The position numbers were made by a program, and so were the translations under genes. A stretch of 30,349 nt of DNA from Fibrobacter sp. UBA1313 (GTDB lineage Bacteria; Fibrobacterota; Fibrobacteria; Fibrobacterales; Fibrobacteraceae). The stretch is from contig DBTP01000164.1 of NCBI GenBank assembly GCA_002307115.1, forward strand, positions 1-30,349. Reading direction: 5' to 3'. Positions 1 to 6,575 of the stretch are shown one piece after another. Numbering within the stretch: the first letter of the stretch is position 1; each line of letters begins with the position of its first letter. Below the pieces are notes generated by a model. The model was not told the origin of the DNA and searched no databases. It worked only from the letters and a program-made list of their open reading frames with translations.

Positions 1-204
1 GGAACGGCACGCAAAGACGTTGTTGCCTCCATCTCCTTTGGAACGGGATGATTTTTTTTGCACAAATTCAGTTAACCGTCGGCGGTGTCTGTGAAACTTG
101 TGGTGCTAAGGTTTGCTGATAGAGGCTCAGAACTTCGGCAAAGGCCGCATAGGGTCAATATACAACTTTCTCCAATCAAGGTACTATAAGGCTTAGTCAA
201 AATT
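1..204. other. 5' edge of window, no gene assigned
   Basis: This stretch precedes the first confident gene. Forward frame 1 is open from base 1 to a TGA at 49-51 and could be the last 16 codons of an upstream gene. Frame 3 is open to a TGA at 118-120. Neither is long enough to recognise. A T8 run lies at about 52-59 without a clear stem before it. No tRNA, repeat or riboswitch was seen. Confidence 0.4.
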
Positions 205-218
205 TATACATTTGTAAT
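205..218 (+). promoter_or_regulatory. Putative leaderless-type -10 box before the 219 gene
   Basis: TATACA (205-210) is followed by 8 nt and then the ATG at 219. No Shine-Dalgarno sequence lies between them. The layout matches the short -10-to-ATG spacing at several other starts in this window, which suggests a transcript with almost no 5' leader. No convincing -35 box was found. Confidence 0.4.
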
Positions 219-1235
219 ATGAAGAAATTCATTATTCCTATCGTTTTGCTCGTGCTCGTTGGTTCGGTTTTTCTGTACCTCGGTATGGACTTTTCGACAT
301 CGAGTTTTGATGGGGCTCGGTATTTGGAAGTTCGCAAACAAATTGATGCAACGAACATGGAACTTTTTGAAGCGAAGGATAATGCTGAAACTTGCGCCGT
401 TCTGGTTGCAAAACAAGATTCACTTTGGGGATTGCTCGTTGCCTTGCGGACAGCGTCTCCTCTCGTCACTTCTGAAAAATCAGTCGCCGCTCCTACTCAG
501 GAGTCTGTAACTACTCCTCAAAATGAACTCACTCCAGCATCGGATGCAAATTCGGTCACGAAATCTACGGAGCCTTTCCCGCTCTGGATTTTGGGTGTGT
601 TAGGGGGCGTTATTGTCGGGTTGATTCTCATCTTTCTACTGCTTCGCAAGCGTCAAGAGGCGATCACCAGACAAATGGAACAGATTCGCTCCGAACAGCG
701 TTTTAAATCTCCTAAGGGGGGATTCCAAGAAGACCCCACTTTCGTAACTCGTACGCGCGTAAGGCGCTCCATTATTGAAGATGCCGAGGCCTCTGCTTCA
801 GAAGCTTCCAAGGCAACGTTACCCAAAGATTTTGCCTTTGAAGATGAAAATGGAATTCCAGAGAACCGTATTTATCCGGTGAATCCCCAGGATGGCTCTC
901 CTACGCTCCGTCCTACAGCGCGCAATCGTATTACTTCTGCCATGCAATCTCTTTCGGATGCACTCACGTTAAAGGCCCCGAAGGGGGTTCCTCGTGAAAA
1001 CACCATGAAGGTGCGTGCGCAAAGTCGGAATACCTTGTCTTCCTCTACTATCGGTCAATCGCAAAAACCAAATCCGATGGATGTAACGCGTTTTGACAAG
1101 GAACGCGATGACAAAGAGAAAGTACTTCAGTTGATGCGTCGCGGTTATACCTCGTCAGAAATTGCACGCCGTACGCAACTCCCTCAGGATCAGGTAGAAA
1201 CCGTGATCCGCGTGAAGCGCGATACAGGGGAATAA
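219..1235 (+). CDS. Membrane-anchored protein with C-terminal HTH-like segment
   Basis: I do not recognise this 338-aa protein as a named family. Residues 4-22 form a hydrophobic N-terminal segment (signal anchor or signal peptide). Residues 121-142 form a second membrane span followed by the basic run LLRKRQ. Between them is a Thr/Ser/Pro-rich stretch (about 80-118), and after the second span a long polar, probably disordered cytoplasmic region (150-295). The last 40 residues carry a helix-turn-helix-like pattern (RRGYTSSEIARRTQLPQDQV), similar in style to the C-terminal motif of DUF6115-type membrane proteins: a repeated Gly-Tyr/Ser-x-x-Glu-Ile-Ala arrangement. The stop codon overlaps the truA start (TAATG), so the two are probably co-transcribed and translationally coupled. 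A membrane-tethered DNA-binding or protein-binding role is inference. Confidence 0.6.
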   Translation: MKKFIIPIVLLVLVGSVFLYLGMDFSTSSFDGARYLEVRKQIDATNMELFEAKDNAETCAVLVAKQDSLWGLLVALRTASPLVTSEKSVAAPTQESVTTPQNELTPASDANSVTKSTEPFPLWILGVLGGVIVGLILIFLLLRKRQEAITRQMEQIRSEQRFKSPKGGFQEDPTFVTRTRVRRSIIEDAEASASEASKATLPKDFAFEDENGIPENRIYPVNPQDGSPTLRPTARNRITSAMQSLSDALTLKAPKGVPRENTMKVRAQSRNTLSSSTIGQSQKPNPMDVTRFDKERDDKEKVLQLMRRGYTSSEIARRTQLPQDQVETVIRVKRDTGE

Positions 1236-1987
1236 TGCGTTTTCGTTTTCGTTGCGAATATCTGGGGAGCGCCTTTTTTGGGTGGCAAGAACAGAATGAA
1301 CACGGACAGACGAAATTTGTTTCCGTTCAATCTGCTTTACAAGAAGCCTTTGCTATTGCGCTCCGGGCTCCTGTGCATTTAGTGGCTTCTGGCCGCACAG
1401 ATACAGGGGTGCATGCTCGCGGGCAATGTGTTCATTTTGATTGGGAGGGCGTTCTTTTTGATTGTGAAAAGACGGTTCGCTCCATTAATGGGCTTACGAA
1501 AAGGGTGATTCGTATTCGCGATTTAGAACCGTGTGCCCCTGATTTTCATGCGAGGCATGATGCGGTGAGTCGTTATTATCAGTATACCCTGTTCACGCGC
1601 CCTGTGGCTCTTTACCGAGAGTTTGGTTGGGAATGTGGAACGCTGAGTATGGATTTGGATAAGATGGAACGGGAAGCAAAATCGTTTTTAGGCGAACATG
1701 ATTTTATTCGTTTTTGTATTCCCCGGAATGATGGAAAAAGTACCTTGTGTACGCTTTCAGAGTTTCGTTTGGAGCGCCCCAATTCTTATACCGTTGTATG
1801 GCATATTCGCGGGAATCGCTTTTTGCATCGCCAAGTGCGGGCCATGGTGGGCACCCTTTTCGACGTGGGTCTGGGACGGTATCCAGAAGGGACAATCGCT
1901 TCAATTTTTGCGGAAACGTTTCAAGGGGAGCGCACTTGGGCTCCTCCGCAGGGTCTCGTTTTAGAAGACGTTGTGTATGATCGTTAA
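1235..1987 (+). CDS. truA: tRNA pseudouridine(38-40) synthase TruA
   Basis: TruA converts uridine to pseudouridine at positions 38-40 in the anticodon arm of many tRNAs, in the cytoplasm. The family signature SGRTDTGVHARGQ lies at residues 52-64, with Asp56 as the catalytic aspartate. Other family blocks are present: MRFRFRCEYLGSAFFGWQ at the N terminus, the DFHARHDAVSRYYQY segment, and FLHRQVRAMVGTL near 194-206. At 250 aa it is close to the usual 245-270 aa. The ATG shares one base with the TAA of the upstream gene, which fixes the start and indicates coupling. The gene ends right at the left edge of an inverted-repeat-bounded noncoding stretch. Confidence 0.95.
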   Translation: MRFRFRCEYLGSAFFGWQEQNEHGQTKFVSVQSALQEAFAIALRAPVHLVASGRTDTGVHARGQCVHFDWEGVLFDCEKTVRSINGLTKRVIRIRDLEPCAPDFHARHDAVSRYYQYTLFTRPVALYREFGWECGTLSMDLDKMEREAKSFLGEHDFIRFCIPRNDGKSTLCTLSEFRLERPNSYTVVWHIRGNRFLHRQVRAMVGTLFDVGLGRYPEGTIASIFAETFQGERTWAPPQGLVLEDVVYDR

Positions 1988-1988
1988 C

Positions 1989-2384
1989 GGCCTACTCAAA
2001 AATTCGATTCTGACCGCTTTTTGAGCGAGAATGCCACGAGGGATTATCGTACCCGTTCGTTGTCTGAAAATTCCGAAATATTTTTTTGTAACCTGTTCAT
2101 TCACTAAAGGGCTCTATAGTATAACGGCGGCTGACGAAATCGCGTTATTCCGTTCGGTCTTGCGACCTCGCTTTGCTCGACTCACTCTGTAGTCGCGTTT
2201 CCGCCAGCCGCCACCATTCTCCGTCAAATTTTCAGAACCAAGTTTGTTGCAACAGTACAGAAATGCCCGTTGGTTTCTCTTGCCTTCCAAATTCGCCAAG
2301 ACTTGTCTTTATTGATGGATACGGAAAATTTTTGGCAAAAGTGAATGTGAAATGTGTACTGAGAAATGAATTTTTGAACAGGCC
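1989..2384. repeat. MITE-like intergenic element with terminal inverted repeats
   Basis: The whole spacer between the convergent truA and outer-membrane-protein genes is bounded by a 17-bp inverted repeat matching at 15 of 17 positions. Its left arm is GGCCTACTCAAAAATTC at 1989-2005. Its right arm at 2368-2384 is the reverse complement of GGCCTGTTCAAAAATTC. The decamer GGCCTACTCA also occurs directly at 1989-1998 and 2381-2390. No protein frame here is credible. Inside are a hairpin at 1995-2025 (CTCAAAAA/TTTTTGAG) and a large imperfect palindrome at 2125-2213. The right end resembles the end of the lpxB-mutL spacer (AAATGAATTTTT in both). It could be a non-autonomous mobile element or an elaborate bidirectional terminator. 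Confidence 0.45.
2125..2213. repeat. Long imperfect palindrome inside the truA-OMP spacer
   Basis: The 20-nt arm at 2125-2144 (CGGCGGCTGACGAAATCGCG) pairs with 2194-2213 at 16 of 20 positions, enclosing a loop of about 49 nt that contains GC-rich half-sites (TGCGAC/AGTCGC). Such a stem could fold in either transcript coming from the two convergent genes. It resembles the REP/BIME style of intergenic palindrome, but no second copy exists in this window. Confidence 0.55.
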
Positions 2385-3550
2385 TACTCAGCGACGTCCT
2401 CATCCGTTCCTACATCGTTTTCGTCGGTGGTAGGAGATTCCGTAGCGGTCGTATCTTCAGCCGGAGTTTCTAGAACGGTTTCTTCTGCCGAATTTCCAGT
2501 GATTTCTTCGTCAGAGACTTTCTTTTTCTGGTGGCGTTTCTTACTCTTCTTGACTTTAGGTGTGGGTTCTTCTGTGGCGGTCTTTTCAACTTTTTCTTTT
2601 GTGCCAAAGGTTTGGCTGAAATAGAGAACGTTTGTGTTGATCGCGTTTGTGGCACCAAAGTCTCCCCCGATAACAGGGTGGAAAGAGGTTCCAAAGCTGA
2701 AGGCAAATTCAATTTCCATGCGGAACCCGCTACGACCATTCACAGTGAGTCCTGGATTGATCTCGCCACCGGCACCGACTTCACCCGCATCGGAAGGGGC
2801 CACGAGATGCCCCGAAGAGGCCATTTCAGAGGTTTCGTAACCCATGCTCAGCATAATTTCCACAGCCTCGATCGGTTTGTATCCGATAACGAACATGGTG
2901 TGGGTAGTGGTGAAATCTAAATCAAGTTCTCCTGTGAAATCTTCTGGTGTGTAACCGATAAAAGCAGAGTTGTAACCAAAGAGAAGGCTCACATCAAAGC
3001 CCCGAAGGAGAGGAGGGAGTTTGTCGATAAAAAGGTGACCAAAACTGTACTGCAATCCAAAACCCAAAAGATTATAACCTTGGAGTTCACTCACACTCGG
3101 GAAATACATACCGCGCAAGAGAATTTTTGCATGGTAATAGCTGAATCCCAATTGCAGGTAAGGGAGCGTGAAAATGCTTAATCCATTGAGGTTTTCATTA
3201 CCACCGATGACATTGCGTTGAAGTTCAGCATCCCAGACATATTCTTCTTGCCCACCAAAAATGGTGGAGACGTCGCTATTAGAATAAGTGCGGTCTTGAT
3301 CAGCGATAAAGACGATGTTAAAAGGAAATCCCGATTCAAAAGAAAAATTTTGGGGAATGGAGACACTGGTGAGCCAGTTGGCATTCAGTATGGATCCTAT
3401 GTAGGTCGCGAGAGGCTTAATATAGCCGGGGCGGTTACCGAGAGTAGGGTCAAACGCAGCCATAGACTCATAATTACTGGACCAATCGGCAGAAAAAAGA
3501 GTAGAGGCGAAAAGCCCCATACCAAGGATGATGCATTTCAATTTGTTCAT
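2384..3550 (-). CDS. Outer-membrane beta-barrel-like protein with charged tail
   Basis: A 388-aa exported protein. Residues 1-20 form a signal peptide (MNKLKCIILGMGLFASTLFS, then AD). The body (about 25-315) has alternating hydrophobic and polar strands rich in Tyr, Phe and Gly, for example YLQLGFSYYHAKILLRGMY and LLGFGLQYSFGHLF, as expected for a beta-barrel. It resembles DUF6588-type proteins in length and layout, but that assignment is tentative. After residue 318 the chain becomes a low-complexity tail: first Lys-rich (KVKKSKKRHQKKK), then very acidic and Thr/Glu-rich to the end, which may face the periplasm or bind peptidoglycan. The gene diverges from the phosphatase gene with 30 bp between starts. 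Its stop lies at the right end of the 1989-2384 inverted-repeat element. Confidence 0.6.
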   Translation of the reverse strand: MNKLKCIILGMGLFASTLFSADWSSNYESMAAFDPTLGNRPGYIKPLATYIGSILNANWLTSVSIPQNFSFESGFPFNIVFIADQDRTYSNSDVSTIFGGQEEYVWDAELQRNVIGGNENLNGLSIFTLPYLQLGFSYYHAKILLRGMYFPSVSELQGYNLLGFGLQYSFGHLFIDKLPPLLRGFDVSLLFGYNSAFIGYTPEDFTGELDLDFTTTHTMFVIGYKPIEAVEIMLSMGYETSEMASSGHLVAPSDAGEVGAGGEINPGLTVNGRSGFRMEIEFAFSFGTSFHPVIGGDFGATNAINTNVLYFSQTFGTKEKVEKTATEEPTPKVKKSKKRHQKKKVSDEEITGNSAEETVLETPAEDTTATESPTTDENDVGTDEDVAE

Positions 3551-3580
3551 AAGTCCAAATTTAGAATTAAATTTGAGTTC
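3551..3580. promoter_or_regulatory. 30-bp symmetric divergent promoter region
   Basis: This is the complete spacer between two divergent ATG codons (3550 on the minus strand, 3581 on the plus strand). Read from either side it gives the same layout, TAAATT followed by 7 nt and then ATG. The central part is an imperfect palindrome built from AAATTTA and TAAATTT. With no room for leaders or Shine-Dalgarno sites, both mRNAs are probably leaderless or nearly so, and any -35 elements would have to lie inside the opposite coding regions. Confidence 0.5.
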
Positions 3581-4384
3581 ATGAAAAATTTCTCTGCCCT
3601 TCGTTTTGATATTGCCCTAGATGTTGCTCAGAATTTGGCTCGTGAAGCTGGATTACGTTGTCTCGAATTACAGAGTAGCCTCGGAAAGGTAAAGTATAAG
3701 ACCCCTCGGGATGTGGTGACGATTGCAGATTTAGAAAGCGAACGCATTATAGTCGAAGGGCTTAAAAAGGCCTTTCCCACGCACCGGATTCGCACCGAAG
3801 AAGCGGGTAGGCTGGGTGGCGATGAATCTCGTTATGTGTGGATTATTGACCCTGTGGATGGCACTGTGAATTTTAGCCGTGGGATGCCTCTGTGGGGCAT
3901 TTCCATCGCACTGATGGAAGAGGGGAAGCCCGTTGTCGCGGTTGTGTTTTTGCCTGCTTTGGGGGAAATGTACACGGCAGTGAAGGGGCAAGGGACTTTC
4001 ATGAATGGCAACCCAATTCATGTGAGTGCGACGGATTCTTTGGAAAAGGCGATTGTGAGTAATGGCGATTTTAATGTGGGCGATTGGAGCAAAATCAATA
4101 CGCAGAATCTCCATAATTTTGGGCGTGAAGCTGAATTTTGCACACGCGTAAAATGTCTTGGGAGTGCCGTTATTGAGGGTACTTTTGTAGCCGCTGGTCG
4201 CTTGGATATTTTTGTGATGACGATGAGTTATCCTTGGGATATTGCAGGCATCGCTTTGCTTATTATGGAAGCAGGAGGTCAGGCTTCCGAACTTTCGGGT
4301 CGCGAGTTGAAGTTTGTGGATGGAGAACAAGTGCTCTTCAGCAACGGAATTCTGCATTCCCTCGCTATAGACATGCTAAAATAG
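3581..4384 (+). CDS. Inositol monophosphatase family protein
   Basis: A 267-aa member of the Mg-dependent inositol monophosphatase / SuhB / HisN phosphatase family, which hydrolyses small phosphate monoesters in the cytoplasm. The metal-site motifs are intact: Glu73-Glu74 in RTEEAG, Asp90 and Asp93 in IDPVDGTVNF, and Asp220 in YPWDIAG. The substrate (inositol phosphate, histidinol phosphate, or PAP-like) cannot be decided from sequence. The reading frame stays open upstream to 3218, but that part is antisense to the divergent outer-membrane gene and shows no family similarity. The ATG at 3581 puts MKNFSALRFDIALDVAQN at the N terminus, as expected for the family. It starts 7 nt after a TAAATT box. 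The response-regulator gene follows after 33 nt with its own promoter-like box. Confidence 0.85.
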   Translation: MKNFSALRFDIALDVAQNLAREAGLRCLELQSSLGKVKYKTPRDVVTIADLESERIIVEGLKKAFPTHRIRTEEAGRLGGDESRYVWIIDPVDGTVNFSRGMPLWGISIALMEEGKPVVAVVFLPALGEMYTAVKGQGTFMNGNPIHVSATDSLEKAIVSNGDFNVGDWSKINTQNLHNFGREAEFCTRVKCLGSAVIEGTFVAAGRLDIFVMTMSYPWDIAGIALLIMEAGGQASELSGRELKFVDGEQVLFSNGILHSLAIDMLK

Positions 4385-4405
4385 TTTTACGATTCTCTGT
4401 TTTTG

Positions 4406-4417
4406 TATATTCCTCAA
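4406..4417 (+). promoter_or_regulatory. TATATT -10 box six bases before a start codon
   Basis: TATATT at 4406-4411 is followed by exactly 6 nt and the ATG at 4418. There is no Shine-Dalgarno sequence. The same TATATT-N6-ATG arrangement is found before dnaE and pflA. It suggests transcription starting at the A of the ATG and supports 4418 rather than the in-frame TTG at 4403. Confidence 0.55.
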
Positions 4418-5185
4418 ATGCAATACAAAACTCTTATTGTGGATGATGAACCCCTCGCTCGTTTGCGGATGGCGAAACTATTAGAACCCTACACAGATCT
4501 TATTTCTGTTGTGGGTGAAGCCTCATGTGGGGAACAGGCGATTACCAAAATTCAAGAATTACAGCCAGACTTGGTTTTTCTTGACATTCAAATGCCGGAT
4601 ATGAGTGGCTTTGATGTGTTGAATGCGGTTGGTGATGAAATGGCTCCGGTGGTTGTTTTTACAACGGCTTTTGATGAGTTTGCGTTGCGTGCGTACGAAG
4701 AATACACGGTGGATTATTTGCTCAAGCCGATCGAAGAGGATCGCTTGCATGCGACTATTGAGAAGCTTCGCAAATTGGCAGGAGCTTTCTCTGGTGAAGT
4801 CGAGTCTCGTGATGAAATCATGAATAGCTTTCGCCGGTTGATGGATAAAAAAGAACAGTATCTCTTGCGCCTCCAAGTGAAAATAGGGGATCGTACTTTG
4901 TTTATTCCTGTGGATACCGTGTATCGTTTTCAGAGCGAAGATAAGTATACGACCATTTATACGGCGCAAGGCAAATACATTATTGATACACCCCTGATTG
5001 AATTGGAAACGCGTTTAGACCCCAACCAGTTTGTGCGTGTTCACCGCGCTCATTTGGTGGCCATTGATGCCATTGAGGAATATCAGAGGACTATTGGCGG
5101 TCGATTCTGTGTGAAACTCAAGGACAAGACAAATACGGTCATTCCGGTGAGTCGTAATTTTGTGAATCGCGTTCGTTCGCTCTAG
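4418..5185 (+). CDS. LytTR-family response regulator
   Basis: A 255-aa two-component response regulator of the LytT/AlgR type. The receiver domain (1-120) has the acidic pair Asp9-Asp10, the phosphoacceptor Asp56 in LVFLDIQMP, the Thr in VVVFTTAF (82-83) and Lys103 in LLKPI. The C-terminal domain (about 150-255) is a LytTR DNA-binding domain, with recognisable FIPVDTVYRFQSEDKYTTIY, FVRVHRAHLVAI and IPVSRNFVNRVRSL segments. Phosphorylation by a sensor kinase would be expected to alter DNA binding. No histidine kinase gene is in the window, so the regulator looks orphaned here. The start at 4418 fits the receiver domain (MQYKTLIVDDEP) and the TATATT box. A strong terminator follows the stop. 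Confidence 0.9.
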   Translation: MQYKTLIVDDEPLARLRMAKLLEPYTDLISVVGEASCGEQAITKIQELQPDLVFLDIQMPDMSGFDVLNAVGDEMAPVVVFTTAFDEFALRAYEEYTVDYLLKPIEEDRLHATIEKLRKLAGAFSGEVESRDEIMNSFRRLMDKKEQYLLRLQVKIGDRTLFIPVDTVYRFQSEDKYTTIYTAQGKYIIDTPLIELETRLDPNQFVRVHRAHLVAIDAIEEYQRTIGGRFCVKLKDKTNTVIPVSRNFVNRVRSL

Positions 5186-5211
5186 TGAACGCTTTCTTTT
5201 TCACTAAAATT

Positions 5212-5236
5212 AAAAGCCCGAAGCCGGGCTTTTTCT
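5212..5236 (+). terminator. Rho-independent terminator after the response regulator
   Basis: AAAAGCCCG (5212-5220), loop AAGC, CGGGCTTTT (5225-5233) form a perfect 9-bp stem ending in a T run. The A-rich left side means it could also work on the reverse strand. A weaker hairpin AGTGAA/TTCACT lies just upstream at 5184-5205. Confidence 0.85.
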
Positions 5237-5249
5237 ATTTTATGTCCCT

Positions 5250-6575
5250 ATGGCTCAAGAAAAAGAAACCCCTAGCGTTAAGCACCAATCTCGTACATCA
5301 CGTTATTTTCGCGGGTTGCTCCGTGAAATTGTCATTCCTATTGTTTGTGCATTAGTGGTGATTCAATATGTGATTCAAGCATTTCAGATTCCGAGTGGAT
5401 CCATGGAAGACACTCTCCTTACGGGAGATTTTCTTTTAGGACTCAAATTCATTTATGGATCGCCCGTTCCTTTTTCTGATAACAAGTTCCCTGGGTTCCA
5501 AGATCCGAAACCGGGCGATGTGATTATCTTCCGTTATCCGGGGGAGCCAGAATATCCAGATTACGATCGGGTGCGTTACACACACATTGCGAATGCACTG
5601 ATGTTCGGCAATTTCTACTGGGATAAATCACCCGTTCCTGGGAACCCCCACATTGTCCATTATGCCGATGGCCCGAAAGATTTTATTAAGCGTTGTATGG
5701 CGATGAGTGGACAAACGGTTGAAGTGCATCAGGGGATACTCACTGTCGATGGGCGTGTGCGGGCAGAAATTCCTGGCCACGGTAAATATTCTGCAAAGTA
5801 CCGATCCTTTTCTTCAAGGGATTCTTTGGCTCCTGTTCGGCTTCCTTCTCCTGGGGACAACATTTTGCTGGATACGCTTTCTTTGCCGCGCTTGTGGTGG
5901 ATACGTTCCTTGATGATTCAGGAAAATCCTGAGGATCGTGTTGAATTGCAGCTCTCTTTGGAAAAAGAGGGCGTTCCGGTTCCAAACTATGTTTTTGAAA
6001 ACTTTCGTGTGCCAGTGGAAAATGACCGCGGGCTTTTGATCAATGCATTGCTTGCCAATGGTGGTGCGGTAGGTCAGGGCTTACGTCAAGGCGATACGAT
6101 CACAGGGCCTATGCCTTTTGCCTTGTTCAGCAATTTGGCACGTACGGGTTTTCTTCCGAGATTGGATCCGAATGCTCCTGTTTCAGGATTTACTCGTGCT
6201 GTGAGTTATGATTATTTTGAAGGGGCTCAATTGCAGGATTTGGCGAGCAATGTCATGCGATTAAAAACGGAAGACTCTACCGCTCACTGGGCGCTTCATT
6301 ACCATTTGACTTTTAATGGAAAGCCGATCAATATGTATAAGGTGAAAGCCCCTGTCTATTTCATGATGGGTGATAATCGCGATAATTCTGCGGATAGTCG
6401 TTACTGGGGTTTTGTTGCTAGGCGAAACATCAAGGCAAAGGCATTTGTTGTTTATTTCTCCTTTGAAAATAGCGATAGTTCTTTCTCTTTTGGAAACCCC
6501 GTTTCTTGGTTCACTATTCCATTTAAAATTCGTTGGACGCGCTTAGGTAAGATTGTTCATCTCGTAGGGGAGTGA
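5250..6575 (+). CDS. lepB: Signal peptidase I (LepB) with long insert
   Basis: Signal peptidase I cleaves signal peptides from secreted proteins at the outer face of the inner membrane. One membrane span lies at residues 26-44. The catalytic serine is Ser51 in IPSGSMEDTLLTGD, and the general base is Lys147 in DFIKRCMAMSGQTVEV. The C-terminal box GDNRDNSADSRYWGF starts near residue 374. At 441 aa it is longer than the E. coli enzyme (324 aa). About 200 extra residues lie between the Lys box and the GDNRDNS box (about 165-360), without recognisable motifs, as also seen in some Bacteroidetes-type enzymes. The gene follows a terminator by 16 nt, with a TATTTT box 8 nt before the ATG, so it probably starts the operon running to dinG. 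Its stop overlaps the next gene. Confidence 0.93.
   Translation: MAQEKETPSVKHQSRTSRYFRGLLREIVIPIVCALVVIQYVIQAFQIPSGSMEDTLLTGDFLLGLKFIYGSPVPFSDNKFPGFQDPKPGDVIIFRYPGEPEYPDYDRVRYTHIANALMFGNFYWDKSPVPGNPHIVHYADGPKDFIKRCMAMSGQTVEVHQGILTVDGRVRAEIPGHGKYSAKYRSFSSRDSLAPVRLPSPGDNILLDTLSLPRLWWIRSLMIQENPEDRVELQLSLEKEGVPVPNYVFENFRVPVENDRGLLINALLANGGAVGQGLRQGDTITGPMPFALFSNLARTGFLPRLDPNAPVSGFTRAVSYDYFEGAQLQDLASNVMRLKTEDSTAHWALHYHLTFNGKPINMYKVKAPVYFMMGDNRDNSADSRYWGFVARRNIKAKAFVVYFSFENSDSSFSFGNPVSWFTIPFKIRWTRLGKIVHLVGE

Noticed and set aside
1..51. Partial upstream gene ending at a TGA at 49-51
   Set aside because: Sixteen codons are too few to recognise, and the other forward frames are equally open.
2173..2433. 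86-codon open frame in the truA-OMP spacer
   Set aside because: It crosses the palindrome and the 3' end of the minus-strand gene, and has no ribosome site or protein-like composition.
3218..3580. N-terminal extension of the inositol monophosphatase reading frame
   Set aside because: It is antisense to the signal-peptide end of the divergent outer-membrane gene and shows no family similarity; the ATG at 3581 gives the normal N terminus.
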